Origin: Climacteris rufus
Lineage: Eukaryota; Chordata; Aves; Passeriformes; Climacteridae
Direction of reading: 5' to 3'
DNA: 64,000 bases
Assembly: GCA_013398175.1 (NCBI GenBank)
Contig: VZRZ01001998.1
Location: 1,238,811 to 1,302,810 of the forward strand
The notes beneath the pieces are model-generated. The model saw nothing but the letters and a program-made list of their open reading frames with translations. It searched no databases and had not been told where the DNA came from. A program made the position numbers and the translations under genes. Shown here piece after piece: positions 10,701 to 24,585 of the stretch (the stretch's first letter is position 1; every line of letters begins with the position of its first letter).

Positions 10701-13700
10701 AATGAGCAAATACAACTGAGCCAGGCCAGGTGTACAGCTTCCTGGTCCAGAATAGGTAGGGTGTTGGGAACACTGACATTTAATGTAGGAGAAATCTGTT
10801 GCCACACAAAGGCAGAGAAGGAAGATTCAGTGTGGTCTTTCATCTAGAAACATGGCGTTGGGCTACTGTGAAAAGATTTTAATGCACAGTCCATCTTATG
10901 AGATTTCTGTTTCTGTGGGAAATATGGGCTTTATTGCATTGATATATCCAGAGAAATTGTTTTCCTTGAAAACTTCCAGGAAGCTCTCAATGTTGTACCA
11001 CAATTAAGTTGTATTTATGATAGCTTATTATTTCCTGTGCAGTCTCTCATCATAGAAGGTTATTCAATTATGGATGGTCACTCTTGAGTTTTAATAATTC
11101 TTTCTGAATTTATATTTCAGCATGAGATTTAGGATGGCTTGAAATAAACCTCATTTACTAAAGGTAACTTGACAGCACAAAGTATGTTAAATTATAAAAG
11201 GCAAAGAGTTTCAGGAAAGAGATGATCATTGGGGACTGTAGTATTAACTTGGTATTGTAGACTGACTGTCATTGATGACTTGATCATTGCCTAATCAATG
11301 TGCTACAGGAAACAGCTACATGTGCGATGGTAGTTTATCTTTGTTTTCTCTTTCTGCTTTAAACCATCAATATAATTGTCAATAAAGGTGCTGGCCACTT
11401 GTTGGAAAGCTTGCATCTATAGATAGTAGAGAATGTTCCTGAAAAAAGATGTTGGTCTCCCGGCAGCATTAAAAGTTGAGCTTCAGGAAGCCATGTAAGT
11501 ATTTGTGCACTGCAGTTCTTCCACAGTAGGGCCAAGTGTGACAGGGACAAGGTCATCTGATGCCCTCAGTGGAAGGCAGAAGCCCAGCTGCTTGAGGGAC
11601 AAGAATTACAGGGCTTTTTCCCTGCCTAATTAGCAATATTACTTTATATTTTGCACATCCCTCTGCATGTGTTCAGAAGAAGTCTGCAGGGAGCTCATTA
11701 CGTTTCCAGCCTTGTAGTTATAGGTTTGCAAAGCTGTACCTTCAGGGGGGTGGGAGGTGCACTCACTTGAAGAAATTCCATATCCAGACTGAAACACTGC
11801 TGAAAACTTGTAGGAACTCTGTAGGATCTCTCCTGTGGGGCATGCTTTATCCTGCCCTGCAGAGAAGCTGTCCAGATGAATCTTCCTGACATATTTGCAC
11901 TTTGAGATAATGGATGAGGGCAGAATTTTGGCTCAGATGGCATCTCTTAATGAGTCTCTAATCAATGAATGGGTTTGGGAAGAAAAAGGACCCAATGAAA
12001 CCTTGCTTATCACCTCCTTGGCATGATTTTTCAGAGCGCACTGTAGTTCCTGTGAGTGGCATTTTCTGTCAGTACAATTTAGTGTGAGGGATTTTTAGTT
12101 TTTCTGCACCCTGGTGGAGTGTGGGTGAAACATGACAGAATCCCATTCCCAGTACACTTCTGTGCTAACACACTCCAAACTGATGCTGAAAGCAAGACAA
12201 GAAGTTTTCAAAGAAAGGATATAGGGCAAGAGCTTATGAAAACCCTTTGAGGATGATAGCATGAACGTTTTTTGCAAGAATAACTGTCTGAATCCAAATT
12301 CCCTTCTCTTTGAGCTTTGTTCTTCTGAAGACATCCTTAAATCAAAAAAGATGGCACATCATGCTTCATGGAATTATTTCCTGTAACCAAGATAAACAGT
12401 TTAAACTGAAGGAAGTATTGTGTCATTTTTCCTGGCCATCATAGAGATATGCCAGAAGCTTCTCCTCAAAAAGTCTGTTAATCTTTACTCGATGGGGATA
12501 TCACTGTGTGAAGTCCCAATTGCTCAAGTTGATCAGCACTTTAAAGAGAATTATTAGTCAGAGACTTATAAAAAGATGCAATACTTTCCCCAGTTGATAA
12601 ACTGCACCTTCCATACTCTCGCCAACACCAGATAAATGATTTTGGGGTTTATAGTAATTTTTGGGCACACACTGCATGCCATGGTCCAATTTTAGTGATC
12701 ACAGATATGAAATGGTGTTGTAAAAACACCTTTCACCGCAATACACATGCACAAACCCCAGAATAATCCAGAATTAAAAGGACAAACTCATTTAATGGAG
12801 TATAGTTGGCAAAAGAACGGTTTTTGCCAGTTGTAATTGAAAGACTGACATTAATATCCTTTTTAGAAGTGTAAATGACATCAGCAGCCCTGATAGCTAT
12901 CTGGCAGGAAGACAGATGGTTGATAAGGAAAATGCAAGTAGCAGGAGTCAACTAGTACCTGCTCTTCCTTACACTACCTGCATACCCCAGGACTGAAAGA
13001 TTCACTAATAAAGTAAAACCCTGTATTGCTCCTGGAAGATACTTATTGAGTTTTAGAAGAGAAAAATGAAAATTTGTTCACATAGGGAAAAATAATTGCC
13101 ACAAATCTGTTTTCTTTGCTCAGAAATAATTTGATTTGGGGATGATCAACCTTGGTATTTCTGGTTTTATTAATACAACAGGCTTCTGTGGGGTGCAGAA
13201 TAGTTTGGGAAGCTGGTGAGAAATATGCTGTCACACGATGCCTGAATTATTATGCAGATAAAATTTACCAACTCCCCTCCTCCAGTTTATCCTATTTGGA
13301 AAGATACATGAGAAATAAATGGCTGGTTTTAGTGAAAGTAAGTGCTACTTCATCTGGAATAAGCATTCTGCCATTTAAAGATTTACAGTCTTAGCTGTTC
13401 TCCACTGCTGTTTGCAACCACTGCTTCTGCAAAGCCTTTTTCAGTCTGCTTCCTCTCTGCTTTATTTTCATTTTTGAGCCTTGCTCATTTGCCTACTAGC
13501 ATTTATCTTTTTTTTTCTTTTTACCCAGATAATCTGGAAGGTGAAGAATGACCAGGCAGAACTCAAGTGCCATTTTGTTATGCCTAATAGCTGATTAAAA
13601 ACGAGCTGGCCCATCTCTGGTGTTCACGCGCAAATGCTCTCTCTCGGGTTTTTTAAATTGAGTCATAATTGCTGATGCCAAAAGCTGTCAGTACAACAGG

Positions 13701-15220
13701 ATAGAAAGCAGTCAGCTCTTCTTAGTGTTACATAAAGTTGTCATTTTGGAAGAATGAACAATGATAAAGAACTGTTGCAGTGCTTTTGCCCATTTTCACA
13801 GTAAACCATGCTATTCATGTTGCTTGTGTTGGTCTCTTTTCTAATAAATTAAATTTCTCCTGTAAGGAAAGAATTCAAAATAAAGCAATAGGAATTTAAG
13901 CACAATCTGTAGGGGAAGTAAGGCTGCATTTTTAGAAAATTTCTATCAAACGTGGTTGGTCCTGCATGCAGTATAATATTGTATAAAAAGATTTAAGACC
14001 CTCATGTAAAACATGAAATTGAATGTGTTTTGTTTTTTTTTTTTTTTACCATGGCAGGCACATTAGCAGCTTTTAAACAGTACATTTAAAGAAAAAAATT
14101 TATACAAAACATTCTTAACTCTGTACATTACACATATATATGCCACACAGTATGCTGACTTCCCTAACCATGTGTGATTTAGTGGGTAATATAAGGCATA
14201 TTAATATTTATAGTGTTTAAAAATCTTAGCAGAAAATAGTCTCACTAACTTCTACAGTAGTAATGTTTTCAAGTGGGGAACAGCATGTCTACTTTGAGAA
14301 CTCATTTCTTTGCTTTCTCATTAACATTCAGATTACTTGTAGGATGATTATTAATGAAAATGGGCATTGTACAATCCAACCCTGCAGCCACTATTGCTTT
14401 TTAGTAAGCAATAATTTACTTTTGGCTTTCTGTAACCTGCAAGATAATGCCTCTGAAATTTTGCATTTCCTAACCATAGCTGAAAATCAGCCTTCAGAGT
14501 TCCAGCATCTGTGGCAACATGTGCTCATGCATTAATTTGCTGAGTCAATGTTCCAGTTTTCTGATTCAACTCTTTTACTGAGCTGATAACAGCTTTTCCA
14601 AAGCTGTTCTGCACCAGAACTGGCTGCTTTTTCAACCAGTGACTCATTGTTTTGTATATTATGCTTTAAAAAATTTCACAGTGGACAACCTGTGCCCATT
14701 AAATAGACATAACTTCCCTGGGTTGCTCATATACCTCCTAGTGCTATTACTTTTCTGTTGTTGTCTGACTGCAGCTATCAACTATATAGACGTTAGAGGA
14801 AGAAAATATGTTCAGCTGACACACTAGCAGAAATCCACCTGACTGCAGGCTCTGTAAATCTGCCTTATAAATGCCTCTTGCCTTTATAAAATATTGAGCA
14901 AAACTAAAAATGGTCAAATTCTCCTGTAAGGCCAAAAATGCTAAAGCATAGAGGAGGAATGTTTAGAGAGAAAGCATTGGATGCATGTTTACAGGAACTG
15001 AGACTTAGTAACTTAAATAGGAACACAAAGGCAGATGTGTTCTTAGAGATGACAAATTCTCAACATGGAAATTTTTCATTATATGCATGTAATAGCAAAC
15101 CAGTTTTATGAAGCAGACCACATCCAAAGAGTCTGACTTGTTTCAGCTGTGGTCTGTTCTTCCTATGTATTTCAAGTAGCATCAATAATATTTAAGTGGT
15201 GATATTTTTTTTTTTTCCAG
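4759..15220. other. Long AT-rich stretch, no gene and no clear interspersed repeat
   Basis: About 10 kb in which I find no CR1 or LTR block. Open frames are short and overlap one another on both strands. Simple sequence includes T19 at 10295-10313, T15 at 14033-14047 and a short (TA)n near 9561-9572. The minus-strand frame at 10141-10398 looks lysine-rich only because it crosses the T19 tract. Such a repeat-poor block may include conserved non-coding elements, which cannot be recognised without alignment. Confidence 0.5.
10295..10313. repeat. T19 homopolymer
   Basis: Run of 19 T inside a longer pyrimidine tract (about 10280-10320). On the minus strand it gives a poly-lysine stretch in an 85-codon frame, which should not be taken as protein evidence. 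Confidence 0.9.
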
Positions 15221-15274
15221 ATAAGCAAAATGGTGAAGACTGGCCACCACAAATTTGGTCTTTCTTTCAACTTT
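15221..15274 (+). other. Exon-like segment, plus strand (54 nt)
   Basis: A near-consensus acceptor (twelve T followed by CCAG at 15205-15220) and a near-consensus donor (gtaagtatc from 15275) bound 54 nt, a multiple of three. Two of the three frames are open: one encodes KQNGEDWPPQIWSFFQL (phase 1 in and out) and the other ISKMVKTGHHKFGLSFNF (phase 0). I recognise neither. The splice signals are among the best in the window. With no confirmed neighbouring exon it may still be a pseudoexon or an unannotated cassette exon. Confidence 0.2.
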
Positions 15275-15637
15275 GTAAGTATCCAGGGTATGTTTGATAA
15301 TTTGAAACTTAGATTTTGTGTATGGGCAAGTCACAAGTTTGGAAGCAAAAGAGAATGGCTTCTGTGTATAATTAGCCCCATTCCAAACATAATTTAGTTC
15401 CAATTAGCTCAGACATAAGTAATTAATTATCCTTGTCATAGGAGCTCTGACATACACAGTAGTTTTGGAGATAAAGTAATGAAAATCTGGAAAATTTAAT
15501 AGCCTTACTTGTGCAGTACCTGAGAAGAGATGGATGTTAGGATAGCAGTAATATCTAATCTCACTTTTACTAACAAATACAGTTTGGCTCAATACTGTGT
15601 GATTTCCTAATGAGAGGATATTTCTGTACTCAGTACT

Positions 15638-16072
15638 TTGAATTCTGTAGAATCATTTCTCAAGACTTTTCTAAGGCAAAGGTATTGCTTTGTTTGTCCT
15701 GGGCTTCTGCTGTTTCATTTAGCAGCTTGTAGCCCATTTAATCCAGGAAAATTTGTTGCAGCCCCAAACCACTGTAAACCTCTGTTCTCATGCAGACTCC
15801 TTTGTTGGTGCCAGAGTCAGCCCCAGCAGCCTGAGAGAGTGAGATGGAAGATAAATGGAGGGAGAATCTGTGTGCCCCAACCTTGGTGTTTTCCAGCTTC
15901 AGCCATCAGCTTTGTATCTCACACAGCACAGGTACCAATCTGTCTGCCTTTAGCATGGAAATCTTCCTGTTTGGGCAAATTACATCATACTCTGATTGCC
16001 AGCATGCCCTTGAGCTTATTAAAAAGCGAAAAGGAAAAAATATCACATGCTGTTCAAATGGGACAGGGGTAA
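15638..16072 (+). other. 144-codon open frame, unrecognised
   Basis: The frame runs from an ATG at 15638 to a stop at 16070-16072, and a second plus-strand frame (15844-16095, 83 codons) is open over its second half. The product is rich in Cys, Leu, Ser and Pro, without a recognisable domain, signal peptide plus mature pattern, or homology that I can name. This stretch is less AT-rich than its surroundings, which lowers stop-codon density and may by itself explain the length. Confidence 0.08.
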
Positions 16073-16792
16073 AGGCCTTAAAGGCAAAGACTTGACAGTT
16101 CTCTAGTCTGTCAGTAGAAGAAATACCATATATGGATATTTTTTGGTTGTTTCATCTGTTGCATTTCATATTTAATTTGATTAATTTTTATTTAACTTCA
16201 TTTTTCATATTTAGCTTGATTTAAAGATTTTAGAGGAAAAATATCTTCTAAGGCATATCTGTTTTATTTGGTTGTTTTTCCAAGTTGGCTTCTATTTTTG
16301 ATTAATCTTCTGATCAACAATAATCTGTTTTTCACTGTGTGCACACTCTACACATGATTTAAATCCTGAATCTGAGATGTTAATATTCAAAGCCAGAATT
16401 GTATTACTGTGTTTATGATATAAAGATATTTTTGATGTGTTCATACCAATACCAGATTTTTAAATTGCCTTTATTTTTGCAGGGGGAATAAATATATAAA
16501 ATAAAGACTTTTTTTGTAGTTCTATATTTAGCAATAATGATTATGTGTTTATTTTTATTCATAAATACTATACAAAGTTATTATTGCTTTATGAAAAAGC
16601 AGGTATGCTTTTTTATTTTGTAAGGGAGTACAGGGTTAACTTTATTTAATGCCTCCTTTTTAAGGGGTAAGTGTAGCTAAGATAGGAGGAGGTTTTCAAA
16701 ACAGTGACTCTGGTATTGTGAATTGTGCAATTTCAACCTCAAATAGTGTTGCTGTTGCAGAACTACAGCCATGTGCATGGTTCCCATCTCAC

Positions 16793-16886
16793 CCATGAAC
16801 ATTCTAGGGCTGAAATCTTCAGTTTTAGGGAAAAGTAGGTAAACTTTTTGTCCTTGATCTTGTGGGAATATTTGATGATGCATCTC
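16793..16886 (-). other. Exon-like segment, minus strand (94 nt)
   Basis: On the minus strand, a T-rich acceptor ('ctattttattttattttag') is followed by 94 nt and a gtgagatgg donor (GT at 16792-16791). The frame is open from the first base: 31 codons plus one base (phase 0 to 1), beginning EMHHQIFPQDQGQKVY and ending EDFSPRMFM. The composition is mixed and hydrophilic. I do not recognise it. The 94-nt length is typical of an internal exon, but the frame stays open for some distance past the donor, so the open frame alone is weak evidence. Confidence 0.22.
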
Positions 16887-19800
16887 CTAAAATAAAATAA
16901 AATAGCTTGAGAGTAAACTGAAGTCACTCATCTGTGTTGTAGCTCTGATTTGAATAGAATGTTTCTTATTTGCCTACAAATAAATATTAGGTGGTGCTGG
17001 GCTTTGGTAGTGCTCTCCCTCTATTCCAATGAAAGCAGCAGGAAAGACACAAAAGGAAGGGGAAACTCTTTATGTCTCCATTAAGAAAACACTCTCTAAA
17101 GCTGCATGTCATATGTGGGTTGGGCCCATGGACATCAAGGTGTGATTTGACTTCTATAAAACAAAAACATTTCAGAGGCAGAATTATATTTGTAGCAAGC
17201 AAAGTCATTAGGTCAGTTGGTGCCGTAGACAATTCTCTCTGTAAGTATTATTGTCTCTCAATTTGAGGGTGCTTCAGAGTTTCTTTGTAGCTGACATAAT
17301 AGAAGAGATAATGCAATAGCTGAAGCTCGTTTGAGCTTTGAAGTCTTAGATGGACCCAGTGGTGTACACTCAGCTCTTCAAATGTCATGCCACAATGGCT
17401 TTCTTGGGGTTTGACTGCTCTGCTCTCAAGTGGCTTCTCTGCAAACCTGGCAATAGCATAGCAGTATTCACAAGAAATAGAAATTCTAAATCTATTTCTT
17501 TAATTTTTTCACTTGAGTTTTAGTATGTTTTTCCCTTCCTAATTTAATTCTTTTGTCTCTAATAAGTTGGACAAAATTCTAAGTTAACACTTTTTTTCTT
17601 TTTTTTTTTTTTTTGTAACTGTTTCTTTTTGGCTTGCATCAAAATAATTTGCTTAATAATGCCACAATGCAGAGCAGTTGTACGAATTAGCCTGAGAGAT
17701 ATGTGTTGAAATCATTGTGAGACTCTTGCATTATTTACATCATGACATTCTGTCAGTGTACTAATACTCAAAACTATTTATATTTCTGGATTTAACAAAT
17801 ATGTAAATCAGGTGCACATTTCCCTAGGAATGCAAATGTGACTAATGAGAAAAGACAAACTTCAGAACAAACAAACAAAAGCAGAGAAGATGTTAAATAG
17901 CTCATGTGAAAGTGGGGATAGAAAGTAAGTGGACTTAGATACTGGGATATAATCCTTGCCCTGGGATTGTTTAATCAGCTCATCTTGAAGCTCTGACAGA
18001 TCAATTGTTTTTTAGCAGGGAGAGAGCTGGGGAAGGATGGCAGCCAGACAGAGTTTTCCCATAAGAAGGCAGGAAAATCTCTGGTTTTCCTCTTTGTGGC
18101 AATCTAGAGAGCTGAGAGGATTGAGTTCCACTGGCTGAATTTGTTAACTCTGGTACAATACCATTCCAAAGGGCTCCAGCTCTCTGAAACACTTGTTTGT
18201 ATTGCAATAATTAAAATAGCTGTTTGATTTCAGTGTAGAAGCACAGAATGGGAATAGCATCATGCTGAATTGAGTTTAAGTATTATAGAAGGATGGAACG
18301 CCCTTCAGAGAAGCATTTTGCTTGGATGTCATGTCAAAACATTCCCCTGATTTAGTAAGGATGACTGATATCTTTGAATCATAATGCCCTAGATTGAGTA
18401 TATGTATAAAGGGAATGTTCTTTATTGTGCTATGTTTGTGCTATGCTTTTTATTATGCACTGCTCACTGAAAACTTTATCTTCCATTACAAGCTGAATTC
18501 CTTTCAGAAGAGCAATTAAACAAAATTTGCTTACTAAAATAAGACATCATTTATTTCAAGCTGGCTTCTATTTTGAATTTTGATGGTTTCCTGCTAAATA
18601 TGCAAGCTTTCTTTTCTGTGAAATTAGCTCAGTATCTAAAAATCTGAATTACTTGGTATTTTGTTTTTCATCATGTAACTTTAGCCCCCAAAGTACTGGT
18701 AAGCATTATATTTCCCAATTATCAACCATGTTTAAGAAGATCGTTATGGTAAAATTAGTCTGAGTTCTCAAAAAATCTATGAATTATGGATAGTGCATGA
18801 GAAATAAATGGGGTAAAATGTTTTAATTAACATTCTTCAGTAATCCTTTAGCTGCATATTGTGTGTAACTATTGCCTTCTCTGTCTAATTCCAGACTTTT
18901 AACTAAAAAATGTGCTTTTTGTCTGTTATAGTCAGAATGTCAGTTGGATTCTGTACTGTGACAGCCCCACATTCATGATGCTTCTGTCTCATTTGTCTCT
19001 GTCATTACATATCTGGTCTTGCTTTAGCACATCCTCATTTGTTTGTACTGGCAAAGCTGCTGGGGAAGGATCATTAGTTGTAGAGCAAAACCATCTTGAA
19101 AAATGCTATCTTGAACTTCCCATGTGCTGCTTAATCTGTCATGCAGATATAGATATTAGAGGCTCCAGAACAAGTTCTCTGAGCAAAATTATTCCCTGAT
19201 AAAATCTGTCCTAAATTTATGCCAAATCTCCACATCCCAAAGTCTATAAAATGTCTACCCATGGCTTACTAGGAGTGGTAACTCTTTGAAGTGAGGAGGT
19301 GTGCAGGGCTCTGTTGGTCGTGTTGACCTCTCTTAACCTCACTTGCACTATAAAGGTGGAGCAAAGGTTTGCTACAATATCAGCCAACACAAAATTTATT
19401 TCTCATTTCTCTCTTAGTATTATATTTCCAAAAGCTTTCTACTTTCCCTTTCCTGCAAGTTAACACAGTGTAGGAGGTGCTGGTTTTGTACTGTGTGAAC
19501 TCTGAAACCTTGTCTCTGGAGGAGTGAAGAGGCCGTAATTACTGTGAGCTGCTGGGGAAAGAAAACTTGATATCCACAAAACTCTCAGTAGAAGCTGGAC
19601 TAGGACCTTATTAAATTGGTACTTCTGATACCTCTAATTAATACCTTGGCTGGGTCTCCAATAGAGCAGGAGTTCAGTGACTTTAAAAAAAATATTCTCT
19701 ACTCTATACACATTAAATTGACTTTTAAGTAGTGTACAATTGCTATCAGCTAAAATGCTGCTCAGAAATCTGAACTGGCAGGTGCCCTTAAATCTTGTTG

Positions 19801-20677
19801 ATTTGAATTGATGTTTTAAGTACTAGCAGAAATTATACTTAGAGTGTATAAAATCAATCTTCAAATATAGCTGCAACATAGAATATTATTTAAAGACTCA
19901 GACCTTCCAGATGAGTATGTATATTTTACCCTAATTTTGTAGAAAAAAGTAGGAAAAAGTGATGCATGACAAAACAGCAGATAGTAGTTTATGGTAAATT
20001 TGTCCAGGGAGGAGAGCTTATCCAAGGTGTCCTTAGGATCTGCAACTTTACAAAAAAGAACTTTCATGTCAGGATTTTTTAATTGTTATATTAAGAACAT
20101 CCTTCACCTTTTATGTTCTCTTATTGTATTCAAGCTGTTCATGGTGAATCTAAAATACATCAAAGTAACCAAAATGGAAGATTTGGAATAAAGAATTCAG
20201 GAAAGAAAAAAAAGGGCAACTTTAGTAAATAGCATGCCATTTCATATTGTTTGAAAAAAGCTTCTTGACATATTTTTGTTAATTTTAATTTGAGATATTA
20301 ATTTCTTTTCATTAAGACCTTTTTATCAGTTGGTTAGTGTCCTTTGTGCCAGAAGTCACATGTGAAGACCCACCTTGATGTACTACATTATAAAATTGTC
20401 AGAATAAGACATGGATTTTAAAACTACAGGAGAGAAGAACTGATGAGCATCTTCTTTGTTCCTGTTTGTGATTATTTCAGTATATTTTTCTATAAAGAGA
20501 CGTTGGTTTGATTTTATTTTAAAATGACTTTGTCCTACTTTTTAAACTTTTTTTTTTTTTTAGGCTTCATTGGCAAAAATAGTTCTATAGTTCTCTGTTC
20601 TGCTTCTCAAGGACAGTGGAAATGAGTTTTTATCATTTCTGAGTTTATATTGCTCTCTTTTTAGAACTAATCCTTAC

Positions 20678-20715
20678 AACATTAGTCTTACTGGCTTTTC
20701 AGATTTAAAAGTTTT
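20678..20715 (-). other. Short exon-like segment, minus strand (38 nt)
   Basis: The acceptor is outstanding: a pure pyrimidine run read on the minus strand ('cctttcttctctcccctctc' then AG). The donor is gtaagg, with a second possible donor (gtaaga) 14 nt earlier. One frame is open (KTFKSEKPVRLM, phase 0 in). The short length and the two competing donors reduce its credibility. Confidence 0.12.
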
Positions 20716-21138
20716 CTGAGAGAGGGGAGAGAAGAAAGGCTATATGAGAACAAGGATTGCATGTTAGTTTGATTTCCTTATGAAATAATTATGATTTATT
20801 TTTCAAAATACCGTTGCTGAAAAGATTCAAGGAGTTATGTAGCAGCTGTAAATATAAACTCTTTGTGGATTTTAGTTTTGCAGGCTCAAAAAAACCTGCA
20901 CATGCAGTTGCAGAGTGGTGGTTGCCTGGAAAGTTAATGGATAATAATTGGTATCAGAGAGCTGGGAGACTGAACTAAAATCTTCTGGTTTGAATTTGAT
21001 GGTTAATAGCTTGTTTTTGCAGTTGTTTGAATTTTTGTGATGTTCTGTTGGTGTGTTTATACTGCTCCCTTTACTGAGAATGGTTTCTGTTCCATCTCAA
21101 TGTTTCTGTCATCCTGAACTATATCACTTTCCTCACAG

Positions 21139-21204
21139 TTTTGAAACTTAAAGGATTTCTGAAAATCCTTCATTTTCGGAGATCAAAAGCTACTGTAAAC
21201 CTGG
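21139..21204 (+). other. Exon-like segment, plus strand (66 nt)
   Basis: A good acceptor ('atatcactttcctcacag') and a strong donor (GG|gtaagtcag) enclose 66 nt, a multiple of three. One frame is open (LKLKGFLKILHFRRSKATV and two further codons; phase 1 in and out), which matches the phase of one reading of the segment at 15221-15274. The peptide is basic and unrecognised. The other two frames stop almost at once. Confidence 0.15.
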
Positions 21205-24200
21205 GTAAGTCAGCTGCACTGGAGCTATTTGAGGTAATATTGGTTGACAATCTACCTCCCAAATCTCTTTCTTGCCTAAAGTGTCTGAGCCAGTGAGTTA
21301 AGCAATGCTACAAATTTGATCAGTATTCTTATACTTCACCTAGGTTTTACCTCTGCTACTTTACCCTTGATTCAGTTCTCCTCTGACCAATTCTTCTTAA
21401 GAAGTAGTGGCTGTTTTCTGATCCCACTGATCACAAGTGGTTTCAAAGTCACTTTTGTTTTGGAAGGAGTCATTTCACAATGTTTAAATAAAGGCATCAT
21501 GAAGAAGGCAGTAGTGCTTCAACAGGGATTGAGCTGAATGTATTTCCTTCTGAGCTCAGTTAATTTGTGATTTTTAATTTCAGTTGGAGCTATGACTACA
21601 ATAATGGTAAAGAAAAAAAATTCCAAAGTTTTATGTGACCCTGAAATATAGTTCTTTTCCAAAAAATGTGGCTTTAGGTTGGTATGTTTGTTAAGTTTGA
21701 AAAATGAAGTGTGAATCTTCCCAATGTTGAGATGTTCCCAATTTGGATGCTCCTTTCTTATTTTAAATAGTCCCTTGGGCTTCTATCTGCTGTTTTACAG
21801 GTAGATGAGGAACTCCTCCAAATGATGTGTTTTCAAATATGGCCTTTCATGGCTGGATTATATCTATTACAAATTCGCATGTGGATTTGTCTGAGATAGG
21901 GTTCTGGATTGTGCCACTGTATGTGACTGCCAGTGCTGTCCCTGGACAAAAAGCCCCCAGCTAGAGCTTCATGGTACACTCTGTTATGGAGAAAATTCAG
22001 GGAGAGAAGAGCTGTCAATTGTGAAACAAACACAAACTCCTGTCTGTTCATTTCAGCTGTCCCAATAAGAGCAAAATCATCTCAAAAAATCGAAGAGGCA
22101 TCCTACTGCTTGCCCACTTCATGCCTATCAGTCAATTTGTGTGAGGAGAGAAATGATGTATAAAGAGTGTCTCCTCTGAAAAATATTTGACATGCTCATT
22201 CCAGCGTGTTTCCTTGCTTTATTTCATTTTGTTATTGAGAGAAAAGGCTGACATATTCCTTTGTGTCTTATGTCTTTAGGAATATTCAAGGTAATCCCAC
22301 TGCTTAGGATTTTCATATTAATACCGAAAGTAATCAGCATGAAATTGCAAAAAGAAACCCACCCTTTCTATTTTGGCAACAAAAATGCAGAACAGCTAAA
22401 AATCTATGTCTTCTATCTATCTTAAGTGCATGATGAGTTAATCACTCGTGAAGTAATCATTATCTTACAAGTATGACTTACAGCTCAAGGGAAATGAAAA
22501 ATAAAATAAATGCCATGCTGTTATTTTTCTTTATTATTGGAAGACATTCCATGGTGTCAATGCATGCAGGGAATGTTGGACAAGTGTTTAAAGAGATTAA
22601 GCTACTCTTTGGGAAGGATTTTCAGGGAAAACTGGAAAAGCTATTACACAGTGTGCTACTTCATATTTTAGCAGGTTATAAAAACTCACAGAATAGGCAA
22701 CAAGACTGAATAAACAAATACTTTTATGCCTGCTGAACTACAGGGGTGTTTGCCTAAATAAGAGAGACATAAGCTTTTAATTTTTAATACAAGTAAAATT
22801 TCTTTCAAGTACCACTTCGTGTGATCTAACAACTGCAGATCATAGAAAAATATGGCTGAATAAAGCTTTTCAGCTTTTTTTTTCAGTTTATTCTTCACTC
22901 ATAAGAAAAGATCAACTAAACTATTTGTGATTACTGTTTGCCCTGTGTTCTCAATATCGTTTCTTAGCACCTCTGGCCCTGGTTCCTGCCTCCCCTTTTT
23001 TTCTTTTTCAAATTAAACTTTAAACCAGTTCACCAGACTCAATGTGGCAGGTTGCAAACACATGATGATTTGGACATAAAAAGGGATATTCATGAGAACC
23101 TTAGAGAACTTTACATATAAAGCCTTATATCTAGTAAAAGTTTGACTGTTTAAACTCTGTCTTAAGTGGTATGGATGGTGAAGAAGGAATGATCAACAGA
23201 AATGTCTAATTTTTTATGCTTAACAATCTTTTTCTGCAAACAAATGAACATTTCTAGATGTGTATAGCATCTGTCTCTGAAAAGGACCAGTCACAGAAAA
23301 GGTTTTATAAAATGAGTCTTTTTTGATCTTAGAAGGAAATAGGAATTGTTGACAAGCCCTTTGTTCTTTTAGTATCTGTCCCCCTTCCCTTCCTCTCCCC
23401 CTCTACCAAATCTATTTGGAAAAAAAGTGAAATTTGTGGAGCTTAGTAATGACTGAGAAATTCCCTTAAGAAAATCATGTATCTGCCCATTATTTGTGAT
23501 CTGTATGTGGAGGTAGGTTAGGATAAAGCAGAAACTCTAACAAAGTCACAGAAGATCAGTAGAGATATGAGCAGAAGGTGAGTGTTCTGTGGGAATGAGA
23601 TTTACTAATGTTGGGTTTCAAAGCCAGTGTCATATTGTACTGAAATGGAACTACAGGAGTGTCTGACAAATATCAGTATATTAATGTGAGGAATAAAACA
23701 ATGAAGCATTTCTTCTACTTGAAGGCTACTTTAAATACTTGTGTCTAAAAGCAAAGTATCTGCCAATCCTGGCATTAAAATTGGGCATATTCTATTTTAT
23801 AGGGTTTATATGATTGTTAGCAATTATATTGTAATGACTTGTATCCATTAGCACTCTGGGGGAGTTAAATCAACCGGAGTGTGCACTGGTAAGAGCTGTG
23901 AAGCCCTAGGTCACTGCCAGTTTGTTACAGTATTAAAGAATGTCATGGTGGGTGCGTTTTTATGTCAGAAAGAATTGCAGAGTTAAGTAGGATAACATTA
24001 CTCTGTCAGGATAGTGGGAAAATAAATGCATAACAGCTGTTATTAGACACTGTAAGTACAAAATAAATCTGTTTCCAAGAACACCATTGTGAATGAAAAA
24101 GGAGAGAGAGAATTATCCCTTGCTGGTAGCTTTTAGCAAAGCAGTGTAAGCTTCTTTCCTCCTTCTTACTATGTTTTTCAGGAGTTCTCCAGATAGACAA

Positions 24201-24526
24201 GGGACTCATACAGAGATTGTTAGCTTAGCAGGAAAATTCAGGTGTCCAATTTTCATAAAGTTTGTTTTTATTCAAGATTCAGTAAACTGCATTTATGGCA
24301 AATAAACTAGTACTTATGACAGATTTGCATATTATTTGCCTTTGATAGAAATGCTGGGTTTGCCCAATCTTGTGGAACCTCTGAAAAACTGGAGGGAATA
24401 AGGCCCCCAAGTTATTTATATGCTTCTGTTCTATTTGTAATTTTTACTCCCTTTTAATTGACACCTGTGCATTTCAATATTTAGCTACTGCACTGTTCTT
24501 GATCCATTGCCCTCTCTGGTCTCCAG

Positions 24527-24585
24527 AAAATGGACTTATGAACGTGCAGTAAACTTTTTAAGTGATTACAGCCCTGGAAAGAACA
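24527..24585 (+). other. Exon-like segment, plus strand (59 nt)
   Basis: The acceptor 'ttgccctctctggtctccag' is strong and the donor is gtgagttcc. One frame is open (KWTYERAVNFLSDYSPGKN, phase 2 in, phase 1 out). That phase cannot follow directly from the segment at 21139-21204, which argues against a simple chain of plus-strand exons. Confidence 0.14.

Noticed and set aside
13286..13337. 52-nt plus-strand segment between 'ctcccctcctccag' and gtaagt
   Set aside because: Splice signals are fair and one frame is open, but nothing distinguishes it from the many pseudoexons expected; not listed as a feature.
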